DNA of 64,000 bases from positions 89,049 through 153,048 of the forward strand of contig CALMYL010000013.1 in the NCBI GenBank assembly GCA_937873695.1, given 5' to 3'. The position numbers were made by a program, and so were the translations under genes. The notes beneath the pieces are model-generated. The model saw nothing but the letters and a program-made list of their open reading frames with translations, was not told the origin of the DNA and did no database searches. The number at the start of each line of letters is the position of its first letter. Position 1 is the first letter of the stretch. Source of the stretch: an uncultured Ignavibacteria bacterium. GTDB lineage: Bacteria; Bacteroidota; Ignavibacteria; Tepidaquicellales; OLB5. Below, one piece after another: positions 17,812-26,461 of the stretch.

Positions 17812-17873
17812 CTTTCCCAAACTCCGGTTTGGGAAAGTAAGAACCAGGGACAATGTGTTGCAACGCCTTGTTC
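17812..17873. repeat. Palindrome pair between T9SS genes
   Basis: 17812-17837 is CTTTCCCAAAC-TCCG-GTTTGGGAAAG; a relative with different flanks is at 41164-41189. 17840-17873 is a decayed copy of the 17757 palindrome (AGAACCAGGGACAATG... CGCCTTGTTCT). No gene lies in 17651-17884. Confidence 0.7.
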
Positions 17874-17884
17874 TATATAACGCC

Positions 17885-18991
17885 TTACTTTACCAAAACC
17901 ATTTTCTTCATATCAACAAATGAGCCTGCTTCCAGCCTGTAAAAATACACCCCTGATGATAACATACTACCGTCGAAAGCGACTTCATAACTTCCCGCTG
18001 TCAATACTTCGTTAACAGGCAGTGATACCTGCTGCCCAAGAGAATTAAATACAGCCAGTTTTACATTTGCGGAGCTTTCAGTAATATCAAAACTTATTTT
18101 TGTAACAGGGTTAAACGGGTTTGGATAATTCTGATGAAGCGAAAAATTCTGCGGTATGCCGGAATTTGTCTGCTGAACTCCCGCAATATTACCAATGTTG
18201 TGGAAAGTTACGGTATTGTTCCCGCTGTTTGGCACACCAAGTGTATCGCCTGTTTTGTTTATAAAAATATCAGCCGGATTGCTGAGCCCGCTGTTAATTA
18301 CAATTGCAACCGGCAGTGTGAAGTTAATATCATACCTTAAAATTTTGGCGGGAGCGGGTGACCAGGATGAAACAAATACGTTATCGTACTTATCAAGATA
18401 AATGCCATCGCAATTGTTGAATCCGGTTTGGGTGATTATAGTAGATAAAGATGAATCAGCCAGATTGACCTGCTTGATCGCTGAGTTTGATCCCCAGTAA
18501 CATATAAGCAGTCTGTTGCGCGGTGAATCAACATACACACCGTTAGGCTGACCTCCTGCGGTTGGTACATAGATCCACCAGGCTTGTGTGTTCAGATTAA
18601 GTTTGTATATTTTCTGACCCGTAAAATCTGAAATATATGCAATGCCGGTCGATTGATCAATTCCCATCCCGTTAAGAAAAGAAGCTCCGCTCAAGGTTAC
18701 AGAAAATTCCTGAGAGCCTGTAGCAAGTGAAAATCCTTTTATGGTGCTGCCAACGCATGCATAAGCTCTTCCATTGTATATTCTAATAGCGTGACTGCCG
18801 GATCCGGCCGGCGCGAAATCAGTGACTACACCCGTGGCATTGTTCCTTTGCTTTATCACTCCGCCTGAGTTTGTCACCAGCCACCTGTTATAAACTGAAT
18901 CGAATGTTACGCTTTCAGGACTTGTGTACTGCGTATAAATGAGGGAAATGTTTAAAAACATTACTGCAATGATAACTGAAAATTTTTTCAC
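17885..18991 (-). CDS. SMP-30/NHL-type beta-propeller protein with T9SS sorting domain
   Basis: 368 residues: a signal peptide (1-20, KKFSVIIAVMFLNISLIYTQ), then repeated propeller blades of the SMP-30/gluconolactonase or NHL style (DSVYNRWLVTNSG, GIAYISDFTGQKIYKL, NRLLICYWGSNSAIKQV, YDNVFVSSWSP), then a type A sorting domain with NYPNPFNP and a KKMVLVK end. It is presumably exported through the T9SS and held at the cell surface. Catalytic residues of gluconolactonase are not evident, so a binding or structural role is as likely. GTG start with AAGGAG upstream. Confidence 0.85.
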   Translation of the reverse strand: MKKFSVIIAVMFLNISLIYTQYTSPESVTFDSVYNRWLVTNSGGVIKQRNNATGVVTDFAPAGSGSHAIRIYNGRAYACVGSTIKGFSLATGSQEFSVTLSGASFLNGMGIDQSTGIAYISDFTGQKIYKLNLNTQAWWIYVPTAGGQPNGVYVDSPRNRLLICYWGSNSAIKQVNLADSSLSTIITQTGFNNCDGIYLDKYDNVFVSSWSPAPAKILRYDINFTLPVAIVINSGLSNPADIFINKTGDTLGVPNSGNNTVTFHNIGNIAGVQQTNSGIPQNFSLHQNYPNPFNPVTKISFDITESSANVKLAVFNSLGQQVSLPVNEVLTAGSYEVAFDGSMLSSGVYFYRLEAGSFVDMKKMVLVK

Positions 18992-19183
18992 GCTGCTCTC
19001 CTTAAGAAAATTAATATATAAACTGTAAATTTAATGATTTATTTGATACAAATTAGGGCATTTTACAGCCATTTAAGTGTAGCTCTGTTAAGCATTATAT
19101 ATTTAACATTGACTGTAAGTTTAATATATGAATTTGTAATTTACGGCACTAAATCATTAAAATCTCAATCTAAGGTCATATCA

Positions 19184-19948
19184 ATGAAAAAAGTATTAAT
19201 CATATTATTCCTGCTCTCATTTGGCATTTACGCGCAAAGCGGCGATACTGTTACAACCGCAAGCGGTCTGAAATATATAGTAGTAAAAAAGGGCAAAGGC
19301 AAAAAATCTGAGACCGGCAAAATTGCTGAAGTACATTATACCGGCTGGCTTTTGGACGGCAAAAAATTCGATTCCTCGCGTGATAGAGGTGAACCCTTTG
19401 AATTCACTTTGGGAGCAAAGCAGGTAATAGCAGGATGGGATGAAGGCGTCGCCCTGATGAAAATTGGCGATGAGTTCCGGCTGATATTGCCTCCGGATCT
19501 GGCTTATGGTGAAAGGGGTGCCGGAGAGATAATTCCGCCTAATGCTACTCTTGTGTTTGATGTGGAACTGCTTGGAGTACATAAACCAAAGAAATCCATA
19601 GCTGATACAATGATGAATATTATTGTTAACAAAAATGTTGATAAGGCTATTGAAGTATACTGGGAGTTATACAGTGACCATGAAGACAAATATAACTTTA
19701 AAGAATCACAGCTAAACATACTGGGTTACCAGCTTCTTCAGGTTGGCTTAAATAAAGAAGCGGTTAAGATATTTGCGCTGAATATTGAGCAGTATCCTGA
19801 ATCATCAAACTGCTATGACAGTATGGGTGAAGGTTGTATGATATCGGGTGATACAAAGAATGCAATTAAGAATTACGAGAAATCTTTGAAGCTGAATCCT
19901 GCAAATGATAATGCCAGGAAAATGCTGGAACAGCTGAAAAATAAATAA
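19184..19948 (+). CDS. FKBP-type peptidyl-prolyl isomerase with TPR tail
   Basis: 254 residues from the ATG at 19184, which starts a clear signal peptide (KKVLIILFLLSFGIYAQ). The FKBP domain follows at about 25-130: GKIAEVHYTGWLLDGKKFDSS, FTLGAKQVIAGWDEGVALM and AYGERGAGEIIPPNATLVFDVEL, with the core aromatic and Asp residues kept. The C-terminal part has one to two TPR-like repeats (SSNCYDSMGEGCMISGD, AIKNYEKSLKLNP). It likely assists folding of exported proteins in the periplasm. A longer frame from 19034 has no support. A promoter-like TTGAC (19109) with TGAATTTG (19129-19136) lies upstream. Confidence 0.9.
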   Translation: MKKVLIILFLLSFGIYAQSGDTVTTASGLKYIVVKKGKGKKSETGKIAEVHYTGWLLDGKKFDSSRDRGEPFEFTLGAKQVIAGWDEGVALMKIGDEFRLILPPDLAYGERGAGEIIPPNATLVFDVELLGVHKPKKSIADTMMNIIVNKNVDKAIEVYWELYSDHEDKYNFKESQLNILGYQLLQVGLNKEAVKIFALNIEQYPESSNCYDSMGEGCMISGDTKNAIKNYEKSLKLNPANDNARKMLEQLKNK

Positions 19949-19959
19949 TTACCTGACCC

Positions 19960-20439
19960 GTGGAAATTAAGGACCTGAATTTTCTGGCTGGTAAATGGCA
20001 CGGATTTGGTTTGGCTGTTTACCCGGATATTATTCCTGTAAGTTACTCTGAAATGCTGACATGTGAATATGATATGCATAAAGACCTGCTTAGTTACAGC
20101 CAATTTACGAAGTACACAGACCCTGAAAGAAACGGAAGAACCCTGCATATGGAAAGCGGATTCATTAGAAAAAGCGAAAGCGGCGTGATCGAACTTTCAA
20201 ATGCGCAGAACAACGGAAGAGTAGAAGTAATGATACTTGATGAATGCGACCTGTTTGCTGAGGAAATTCCCCTGATCTTCAGGTCAAAGCTCTTTGGCAA
20301 TGACCCAAGGATGATCATAACTGAGCGGCTCTATAACTATACCGGCAGTAAGATCTCATATGAAATGAAAATGGCAACAATGAAAAATCCGGAACTTTCA
20401 ACACATTTAACCGGTGAATTAATTCGTGAAAAACAATGA
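19960..20439 (+). CDS. Nitrobindin-like heme-binding beta-barrel (FABP/DUF1794) protein
   Basis: 159 residues. The opening EIKDLNFLAGKWHGFG matches the start of the nitrobindin/THAP4 C-terminal family (LxGxWxGxG), a ten-stranded barrel that can bind haem. The rest has the alternating strand pattern of this fold, including LHMESGFIR (with a His) and VIELSNAQNNGRVEV. It starts with GTG, and the kynureninase start overlaps its stop by four bases (ATGA), so the two are probably co-translated. A role linked to haem or NO chemistry of tryptophan catabolism is speculation. Confidence 0.72.
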   Translation: MEIKDLNFLAGKWHGFGLAVYPDIIPVSYSEMLTCEYDMHKDLLSYSQFTKYTDPERNGRTLHMESGFIRKSESGVIELSNAQNNGRVEVMILDECDLFAEEIPLIFRSKLFGNDPRMIITERLYNYTGSKISYEMKMATMKNPELSTHLTGELIREKQ

Positions 20440-21692
20440 AATTTGAAAATAATATAGAGTTCGCTATGCGGCTGGATTCTGATGATCCGCTGCATTCATA
20501 CAGGATGAAATTCCACATTCCGAAAACTGAGGCAGGCAAAGATGTTATATATTTTGCAGGCAACTCTCTTGGCTTACAGCCCAAAACCGTCAGGGGATAT
20601 GTTGAACAGGAACTTCTTGATTGGGAAAAGATGGGTGTTGAAGGTCATATGCACGCCAAACATCCATGGCTTCCTTACCATGAATTTCTGACATCACAGA
20701 CCGCAGAGCTTGTTGGCGCAAAACCGGAAGAAGTTGTGAATATGAACTCGCTTTCTGTGAACCTGCATCTGATGATGGTATCATTTTACAGGCCATCCAA
20801 AACCAGGAATAAGATCCTAATCGAAGCGAATGCATTCCCATCCGATCATTACGCTGTGCAGTCACAAATTAAGTTTCACGGGTACGATCCTAAAGAATGC
20901 CTTATTGAAATGAAACCGCGTGAGGGTGAAGTAACTATCCGGACCGAAGATATTATTGAGCTTATTGAAAAAGAGGGCGATTCCATTGCGCTGATAATGT
21001 TTGCAGGTGTTAATTATTACACCGGGCAGGCATTTGAGTTTGAAAAAATTACAACTGCCGGACATAAAAAGGGCTGTATGGTTGGATTCGATCTGGCTCA
21101 CGCAGCAGGAAACTTAATGCTTGAGCTTCATGAATGGGAGTGTGATTTTGCTGTTTGGTGTTCGTACAAGTATTTAAACGGGGGACCCGGTGCTATTGCA
21201 GGTGCGTTTGTTCACAAAAAACATTTGCTTGATATGAATATCCCAAAATTCTGGGGATGGTGGGGGCAGGATAAGGCTACCAGATTTCTGATGGACCATG
21301 ATTTCCGTCCCATACCTACTGTTGAAAGCTGGCAGTTAAGCAATCCCCCAATATTACAGCTTGCAGCGTTAAGGGCATCGCTTGATATATTCCACGAAGC
21401 GGGTATGGCAGCCCTTCGGGCAAAAAGCGAATTGTTAACGGGTTTTGCCGAATATTTAATCAATGAAAATAATAACGGAAATATAGAAATTATTACTCCG
21501 CTTGCAGTTAATGAACGCGGCTGCCAGCTTTCTATCAGGGCTAAACAAAGCGGCAAAGCGCTGCACACAAAACTGAATGAAGCAGGCGTTATCTGCGACT
21601 GGCGTGAGCCGGATGTAATACGCATAGCACCCGTGCCGTTATACAATACATTTGCCGATGTATGGAATTTTGTGAAGATATTGTATTCATAA
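20436..21692 (+). CDS. kynU: Kynureninase
   Basis: PLP-dependent hydrolase that splits kynurenine or 3-hydroxykynurenine to (3-hydroxy)anthranilate and alanine (EC 3.7.1.3). The cofactor Lys245 lies in WCSYKYLNGGPGA, and Asp219 in GFDLAHAAGN binds the pyridine ring. IYFAGNSLGLQPK near residue 38 and GWWGQDKATRF are strong family marks. 418 aa is normal. It feeds the 3-hydroxyanthranilate dioxygenase encoded 6 kb upstream. Confidence 0.95.
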   Translation: MKFENNIEFAMRLDSDDPLHSYRMKFHIPKTEAGKDVIYFAGNSLGLQPKTVRGYVEQELLDWEKMGVEGHMHAKHPWLPYHEFLTSQTAELVGAKPEEVVNMNSLSVNLHLMMVSFYRPSKTRNKILIEANAFPSDHYAVQSQIKFHGYDPKECLIEMKPREGEVTIRTEDIIELIEKEGDSIALIMFAGVNYYTGQAFEFEKITTAGHKKGCMVGFDLAHAAGNLMLELHEWECDFAVWCSYKYLNGGPGAIAGAFVHKKHLLDMNIPKFWGWWGQDKATRFLMDHDFRPIPTVESWQLSNPPILQLAALRASLDIFHEAGMAALRAKSELLTGFAEYLINENNNGNIEIITPLAVNERGCQLSIRAKQSGKALHTKLNEAGVICDWREPDVIRIAPVPLYNTFADVWNFVKILYS

Positions 21693-21710
21693 AAGAAACT
21701 TCTCGAAGCC

Positions 21711-21815
21711 TGCCAGGTTTATAAAAGACCGGCTGGTAATCACCACATACATAAAATGATTTGCCACGGTCTTTAGACCGTGGACATGAAGATAATATAA
21801 AGCGGCTTTAGCCGC
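21711..21815. repeat. Palindromes between kynU and kmo
   Basis: 21711-21735 is a decayed CCTGCCAGGT palindrome related to 12058-12090. 21764-21783 is CCACGGTCT-TT-AGACCGTGG, a covarying relative of 2542-2561. 21802-21815 is GCGGCT-TT-AGCCGC. The 132-base gap contains no gene; kmo may be cotranscribed with kynU across it. Confidence 0.8.
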
Positions 21816-21824
21816 AATTGAAAT

Positions 21825-23195
21825 ATGCAAAATATCACTATCGTTGGCGCCGGACTTGCCGGCTCGCTGCTTTCAATCTACCTCGCCAAAAAGGGCTATA
21901 GCGTAAATGTATATGAGCGCCGCCCTGATATGCGCAAAGCTGATATAAGCGCAGGCAAATCAATTAATCTTGCTTTATCAACACGCGGCATACACGCACT
22001 GAAGGAAGTAGGACTCTATGATGAGATCAAAAAAATATCTATCCCTATGTACGGCAGGATGATACATGCTCTTGACAGCTCTACATCGCTTCAGCCATAC
22101 GGCAAAGATAAAACAGAATATATCAATTCCGTTTCAAGGGGTGACTTAAATAAAAAGCTTATGGATCTTGCCGAAGGGTTTCAATCGGTGAAATTTCATT
22201 TTAACATGCCCTGCACATCTATGAATATGGATAAGAATGAAATTTATTTCAGAAATGATGAAACCGGAAATGCTGAAGCAATAAAGAGTGATATTACTAT
22301 AGCGACTGATGGAGCTACTTCACCTGTAAGAATGGAAATGCTGAAAGTTCCCAGGTTTGACTTTAAACAGGAATACGAAAATTACGGTTATAAGGAGCTT
22401 CACATTCCGCCAAATGCTGATGGAACTTTTAAGATGGAGACCAATGCCCTGCATATATGGCCCCGCGGTTCATTTATGCTGATTGCTTTGCCCAATATGG
22501 ATGGCAGTTTTACGTGTACATTATTTCTGGCATATGATAAGTCATTAGGCGGTGAGAGCAGCTTTGAGGCTTTGAGCAGCAAAGAGAAAGTTCAGCAATT
22601 CTTTGAAAAGAATTTCCCGGATGCAATAGAACTGATGCCGGAATTACTTGAAGATTTTTTTGGTAATCCGACAGGTACTTTGATAACAATAAAGTGTTTT
22701 CCCTGGTGCATTGATGGAAAACTGGCTATGCTGGGTGATTCCGCCCATGCGATTGTTCCTTTCTTCGGACAGGGGATGAATGCCGCTTTTGAAGATTGCA
22801 CCTACCTTAATGAATGCATTAATAAATATCCCGGTGACTGGAACAGTATTTTTAGTGAGTACCAGAATTTGCGGAAAGTAAACACTGATGCTATTGCAGA
22901 TCTTGCACAGGAGAATTTTGTTGAAATGCGCGACCTTGTTGCTGATGCGCGTTTCCAGCTGAAAAAGAAAATAGAATCACTTTTGTATAAAAAATTTCCT
23001 GATACTTTCATTCCTAAATATACAATGGTTACTTTTCTGAGGGTACCTTATTCAGTAGCATTGGAAAGAGGCAGAATACAGGAATCAATACTTCACGAAT
23101 TGAGTGAAGGCGTTTCAGAGCCTGAGGGAATCAACATGGAAAAAGCGCAAAGGCTGATCACCGGCAAACTGATTAAGCTTGAACTGATCACCTGA
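21825..23195 (+). CDS. kmo: Kynurenine 3-monooxygenase
   Basis: FAD/NADPH aromatic hydroxylase converting kynurenine to 3-hydroxykynurenine (EC 1.14.13.9). The dinucleotide fold VGAGLAGSLLSIYLAKKGY opens the protein, ATDGATSPVR is the second FAD motif region, and GDSAHAIVPFFGQGMNAAFEDC is the third. KYTMVTFLRVPYSVALERG near the C-terminus is typical of KMO. 456 aa is the expected length. Its 3' end overlaps the convergent TPR-like gene by eight bases. Confidence 0.95.
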   Translation: MQNITIVGAGLAGSLLSIYLAKKGYSVNVYERRPDMRKADISAGKSINLALSTRGIHALKEVGLYDEIKKISIPMYGRMIHALDSSTSLQPYGKDKTEYINSVSRGDLNKKLMDLAEGFQSVKFHFNMPCTSMNMDKNEIYFRNDETGNAEAIKSDITIATDGATSPVRMEMLKVPRFDFKQEYENYGYKELHIPPNADGTFKMETNALHIWPRGSFMLIALPNMDGSFTCTLFLAYDKSLGGESSFEALSSKEKVQQFFEKNFPDAIELMPELLEDFFGNPTGTLITIKCFPWCIDGKLAMLGDSAHAIVPFFGQGMNAAFEDCTYLNECINKYPGDWNSIFSEYQNLRKVNTDAIADLAQENFVEMRDLVADARFQLKKKIESLLYKKFPDTFIPKYTMVTFLRVPYSVALERGRIQESILHELSEGVSEPEGINMEKAQRLITGKLIKLELIT

Positions 23196-24861
23196 GGCCC
23201 TGATTTATGCTTAATAGAACATCGGGGTGCACTTCAGCTATCCAACTGATAAATCCGTTAATTTCCTCGTCAAGTTTTTTTACCCTCAGCGCTTCGTTGA
23301 TAAACAGAAGTTTAGCTAGGTCTGAAGCAATATTAAATGATTGAGTCCGGCTCTTTATTTTGCTGATGAATCTTGTAATAGCTCTGCTGAATCTTTTGTA
23401 AACTCTTTCTGCGTTTTGTTTTTCAAGCATTTCAAATATTTTCAGTCCAAGTTTGGCTGATTCTATCCAGCTGCTGCTTATGTTTATATTATAAAGCCTC
23501 ATTATTCTTTCAAGTCTTTTTATGTTTGACTCAGCCAGAAAAAAATCAGCCTTTGTGCATTTCCAAAATTCCTGTTCTGCAATATTGATATACAATATAG
23601 CCTGCACGTTAGCAGAGTAAATATTACTGAATTTTCGTACAGATATCCTGTTCATTTCTGTAAATGCAGATAAAATATTCTTATCAACGTTCACTGAGTA
23701 CCTTTCACCGTTTTTTTTCCATTCAAATACACTGCTTGAGTGCTGGTCGCTCAATTCAAGATACCAGCTGTTAAGTGCATCAGCCTTGCGGGAGTAGAGG
23801 ATCTGCCTGGATAAATAATCTGAGGTTATTTCTTCCGCAAGCGGGTCACTTGCATAAATTAAGAACCGCAGGTAATTCAGTTCGAATTCAAGAAGCTGCG
23901 AAACATCTGTTCGCGCTTTCAGCATTTTAGGGAAATTTGTTTTATGAAACTCTAGGTACTCCGCCGCGAGGTGATTGTTATCAGTGAAGTTTCGAATTTT
24001 GAGAAAACTTTCAGAAAGAATAAACTCTGCTTCAAAGTTATGCTTTGCGGCAAGCTCTCTTGCAGATAGAAATGCTTTGATTGATTTTTCCTTATCACGG
24101 AGGATATTAAACAATAAACCGCACCTGTGATAGATCCTGCATCGGAGATTTGCCGGTATCGCGTTTTTATCTGAGTTAAGCAAACCTGTCAGCTGTTTTA
24201 AAGCCATTTCCAGGTTACCTCGTTTAAAACGATTCATGGTCAGCTTGTAGCTTATCAATAAAGTGAACCTGGCTTTAATTTCGGCCTTGTGCATTGAAAG
24301 TGATTTGGAACTCAGGATCCTCTTACACAATTTCCGGGCTCTGCCAAAATAAAGATTGGTCCTTCGCAAATCACGGGTAAAATAATAATATTGAAAAAGT
24401 TTTTCATATATTTCGTAAAGTTGTGTATTCTGTTCAGCAGAGCATTTTTGATCCGGGATCTTCTTCTCCAGCTGTATCAGTTCAGTTCTGGCTTCACGAA
24501 GCATGCCGGCAGAAAATCTTCTTCTGATCGTTTCTATTTCACTCTCACCTTTAATGACCTCCCATCCGAAATAGAATTCGCGAAGCTGTTTTATCAATCT
24601 GGATTTGTGGCAGTCAAGCATTCTGCTGTTTACAGCCATGAAGTCGATCAATCCTGAATATTCATTTTCATCAAATTTCCCTGATCTGACCGTATTTTCG
24701 AGGAATTGCAATAGCCGGATATTCTTTTGCGAATAAGCTCCCTTGCGTTTGAGAACTTTCTTTATGAATTTTTCTCGTACTTCAGAGGGAATTGCCCCAT
24801 ATTCAAAAATGAAGTAATCCTTTACAAAAAACGGGTTATATTTGGGGTTTTTCAGGTCCAT
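23188..24861 (-). CDS. Alpha-helical (TPR-like) hypothetical protein
   Basis: 557 residues, almost entirely helical, with no signal peptide or membrane segment. Several helix pairs resemble tetratricopeptide repeats, for example RFKRGNLEMALKQLTGLLNSD and DKEKSIKAFLSARELAAKHN, but the consensus is weak. It is basic and rich in Lys and Arg. I do not recognise the family. The ATG at 24861 is clear. It is convergent with kmo (overlap of eight bases) and divergent from a lipoprotein gene. Confidence 0.7.
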   Translation of the reverse strand: MDLKNPKYNPFFVKDYFIFEYGAIPSEVREKFIKKVLKRKGAYSQKNIRLLQFLENTVRSGKFDENEYSGLIDFMAVNSRMLDCHKSRLIKQLREFYFGWEVIKGESEIETIRRRFSAGMLREARTELIQLEKKIPDQKCSAEQNTQLYEIYEKLFQYYYFTRDLRRTNLYFGRARKLCKRILSSKSLSMHKAEIKARFTLLISYKLTMNRFKRGNLEMALKQLTGLLNSDKNAIPANLRCRIYHRCGLLFNILRDKEKSIKAFLSARELAAKHNFEAEFILSESFLKIRNFTDNNHLAAEYLEFHKTNFPKMLKARTDVSQLLEFELNYLRFLIYASDPLAEEITSDYLSRQILYSRKADALNSWYLELSDQHSSSVFEWKKNGERYSVNVDKNILSAFTEMNRISVRKFSNIYSANVQAILYINIAEQEFWKCTKADFFLAESNIKRLERIMRLYNINISSSWIESAKLGLKIFEMLEKQNAERVYKRFSRAITRFISKIKSRTQSFNIASDLAKLLFINEALRVKKLDEEINGFISWIAEVHPDVLLSINQGLR

Positions 24862-24972
24862 TTACCATTATAAAAACATGCAACAAATTACATAGAATTT
24901 GATTTTTATACAATTCACTTAAGTTATATCTTTGTATGTATTTAAAAATCAAAAAACTCTAAAGGAGTAAAA

Positions 24973-25674
24973 ATGTCAAACACAGAAAGATCAAAAAGAA
25001 CGTTTTACAGGGGCAATTTTGTAATTTTTTCAGCCATTTTGGCTGTTTTTGCATTTTATCTTGCAGGATGTGTTAATGTTGAACAGAAGACCACTCTTAA
25101 GCAGGATGGTTCCGGTTCAATGAAAGTGCACTACTGGACTAAAATGTCTAATGTTAAATCAAGCTCAGATCTCGGAGGTTTCAGTTTTGAAGAAGCCAAA
25201 GCCAAGCAGAACTATACATCCTCAAATACTGAGGTTTCAGGCGTTAAAGTCGAAGAGAAACTTGATGATTCAACAAAACATGTTACCGTTGATCTCACTT
25301 TCAAGAATATCAATGATATAACCTCAGCAAAAGGATTTGAAAAAGTGAAAGCATCATGGAAAGAGGGTAAAGAAGGAATGGATTTCAACTATACACTTCT
25401 GAAGGATACCTCCAACGCCGGTAACATGGGTTCAAGTGATATAAAATTAAATTACGAGTTTGATATGCCGGCTGAAGTTTTAAAGACTAACGGCAGAAAA
25501 GACGGCCAGAAGATCATTTATGAAAAAACACTTGCTGATCTTAAGAATGATATTGAGATGACCGCAACAGTAAAAAATGAAGGAAAAAAATGCGGACTCT
25601 TTGGCATGGAATTTCCATTGATGGCTTTTGCAGGTCTTGCTATTTCATTCTTTGCTATTCGCAGGAAGAAATAA
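24973..25674 (+). CDS. Lipoprotein with LppM-like domain and C-terminal membrane segment
   Basis: 233 residues. A hydrophobic segment (about 18-34) ends in the lipobox LAGC with Cys33 or nearby, followed by VNVEQKTTLKQDGSGSMKVHYW, a pattern like the LppM/DUF3153 domain. A second hydrophobic stretch (MEFPLMAFAGLAISFFAI) and RRKK close the protein, so it may be anchored at both ends. AAAGGAG lies five bases before the ATG, and TATCTTTG (24927-24934) could be the promoter -7 element. Function unknown. Confidence 0.72.
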   Translation: MSNTERSKRTFYRGNFVIFSAILAVFAFYLAGCVNVEQKTTLKQDGSGSMKVHYWTKMSNVKSSSDLGGFSFEEAKAKQNYTSSNTEVSGVKVEEKLDDSTKHVTVDLTFKNINDITSAKGFEKVKASWKEGKEGMDFNYTLLKDTSNAGNMGSSDIKLNYEFDMPAEVLKTNGRKDGQKIIYEKTLADLKNDIEMTATVKNEGKKCGLFGMEFPLMAFAGLAISFFAIRRKK

Positions 25675-25695
25675 CCGGACTTTTTAAAAATCATT

Positions 25696-25744
25696 AGCCT
25701 GTCAGTATCTGTTAATTACCCCCAATTTAATGATCTGACAGGCT
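25696..25744. repeat. Inverted repeat AGCCTGTCAG/CTGACAGGCT
   Basis: 10-bp perfect arms with a 29-base loop, downstream of the lipoprotein gene. No T-tract follows. Confidence 0.6.
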
Positions 25745-25790
25745 TCTTGGTATCAGGATGTACAGGGGGATAATAACTGATGGATCTGAA

Positions 25791-26249
25791 ATGAAACTTA
25801 TTACTTATTTAACGGTACTTTTTATCACACAGGCAGCTTTGCAGCAGGGAATATACAGCCAGCTTAGCTGCGATGAAAACCAAATTTCGGAATCAGAAGA
25901 AGCAAGAAAGACTGCTGAAAACAGCCTGTTAAATGCGCGAAGCGTAAATGTGACACTTCCTTCGGGTATAGATATTACAGCTTTCTATTGTGAAGGTAAA
26001 CTTATCAAAATATCAACAACCGATAACCTTTCGCACAGTGAGCAGATCTTTTTTGAGAAAGAGAACCTTCGCTGTTTTGAAAGCTCGGGGTATGATAATG
26101 GCAAAGAGTATTTTATAGCTTATTATATCAAAGATGATAAGGTTTTCTGCAAGCAGAATATGCTTAGCGGAGCGTTTTTAGAGCTTGGTAACAACGAAAG
26201 TAAAGGTATCATAATGAAAGTTCAGGATTACCTTCTGGCAATACAATAG
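25791..26249 (+). CDS. Small exported hypothetical protein
   Basis: 152 residues from the ATG at 25791, which begins a signal-peptide-like segment (KLITYLTVLFITQAALQQG). The mature part has beta-rich spacing with SGIDITAFYCEGKLIKIST and EYFIAYYIKDDKVFCKQNML. An upstream start at 25758 would add eleven residues before the signal peptide and is less likely. I do not recognise a family. Three cysteines remain in the mature part. Confidence 0.6.
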   Translation: MKLITYLTVLFITQAALQQGIYSQLSCDENQISESEEARKTAENSLLNARSVNVTLPSGIDITAFYCEGKLIKISTTDNLSHSEQIFFEKENLRCFESSGYDNGKEYFIAYYIKDDKVFCKQNMLSGAFLELGNNESKGIIMKVQDYLLAIQ

Positions 26250-26279
26250 AGAAGCAAAAAAAAAATCTGTAAAATTTTT

Positions 26280-26367
26280 GGACACAAAATAATCTCCGTT
26301 GAATATTTTAATTGGATCTTTCTGTGTGAGAATTCAAATAAATTCACGGCTGAAAATTTTTGTGTCC
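26280..26367. repeat. Inverted repeat GGACACAAAA/TTTTGTGTCC
   Basis: 10-bp perfect arms (26280-26289 and 26358-26367) separated by 68 bases in the 212-base gap before the large propeller gene. No gene or T-tract is present. Confidence 0.55.
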
Positions 26368-26461
26368 TTTTAATTGTAAATTACTTCAATATTATTGCAT
26401 TCCAAAAAGACCTTTAATTCACTAAATTGAAACATTGATCTAAACAAAAAAAACTCATTTT

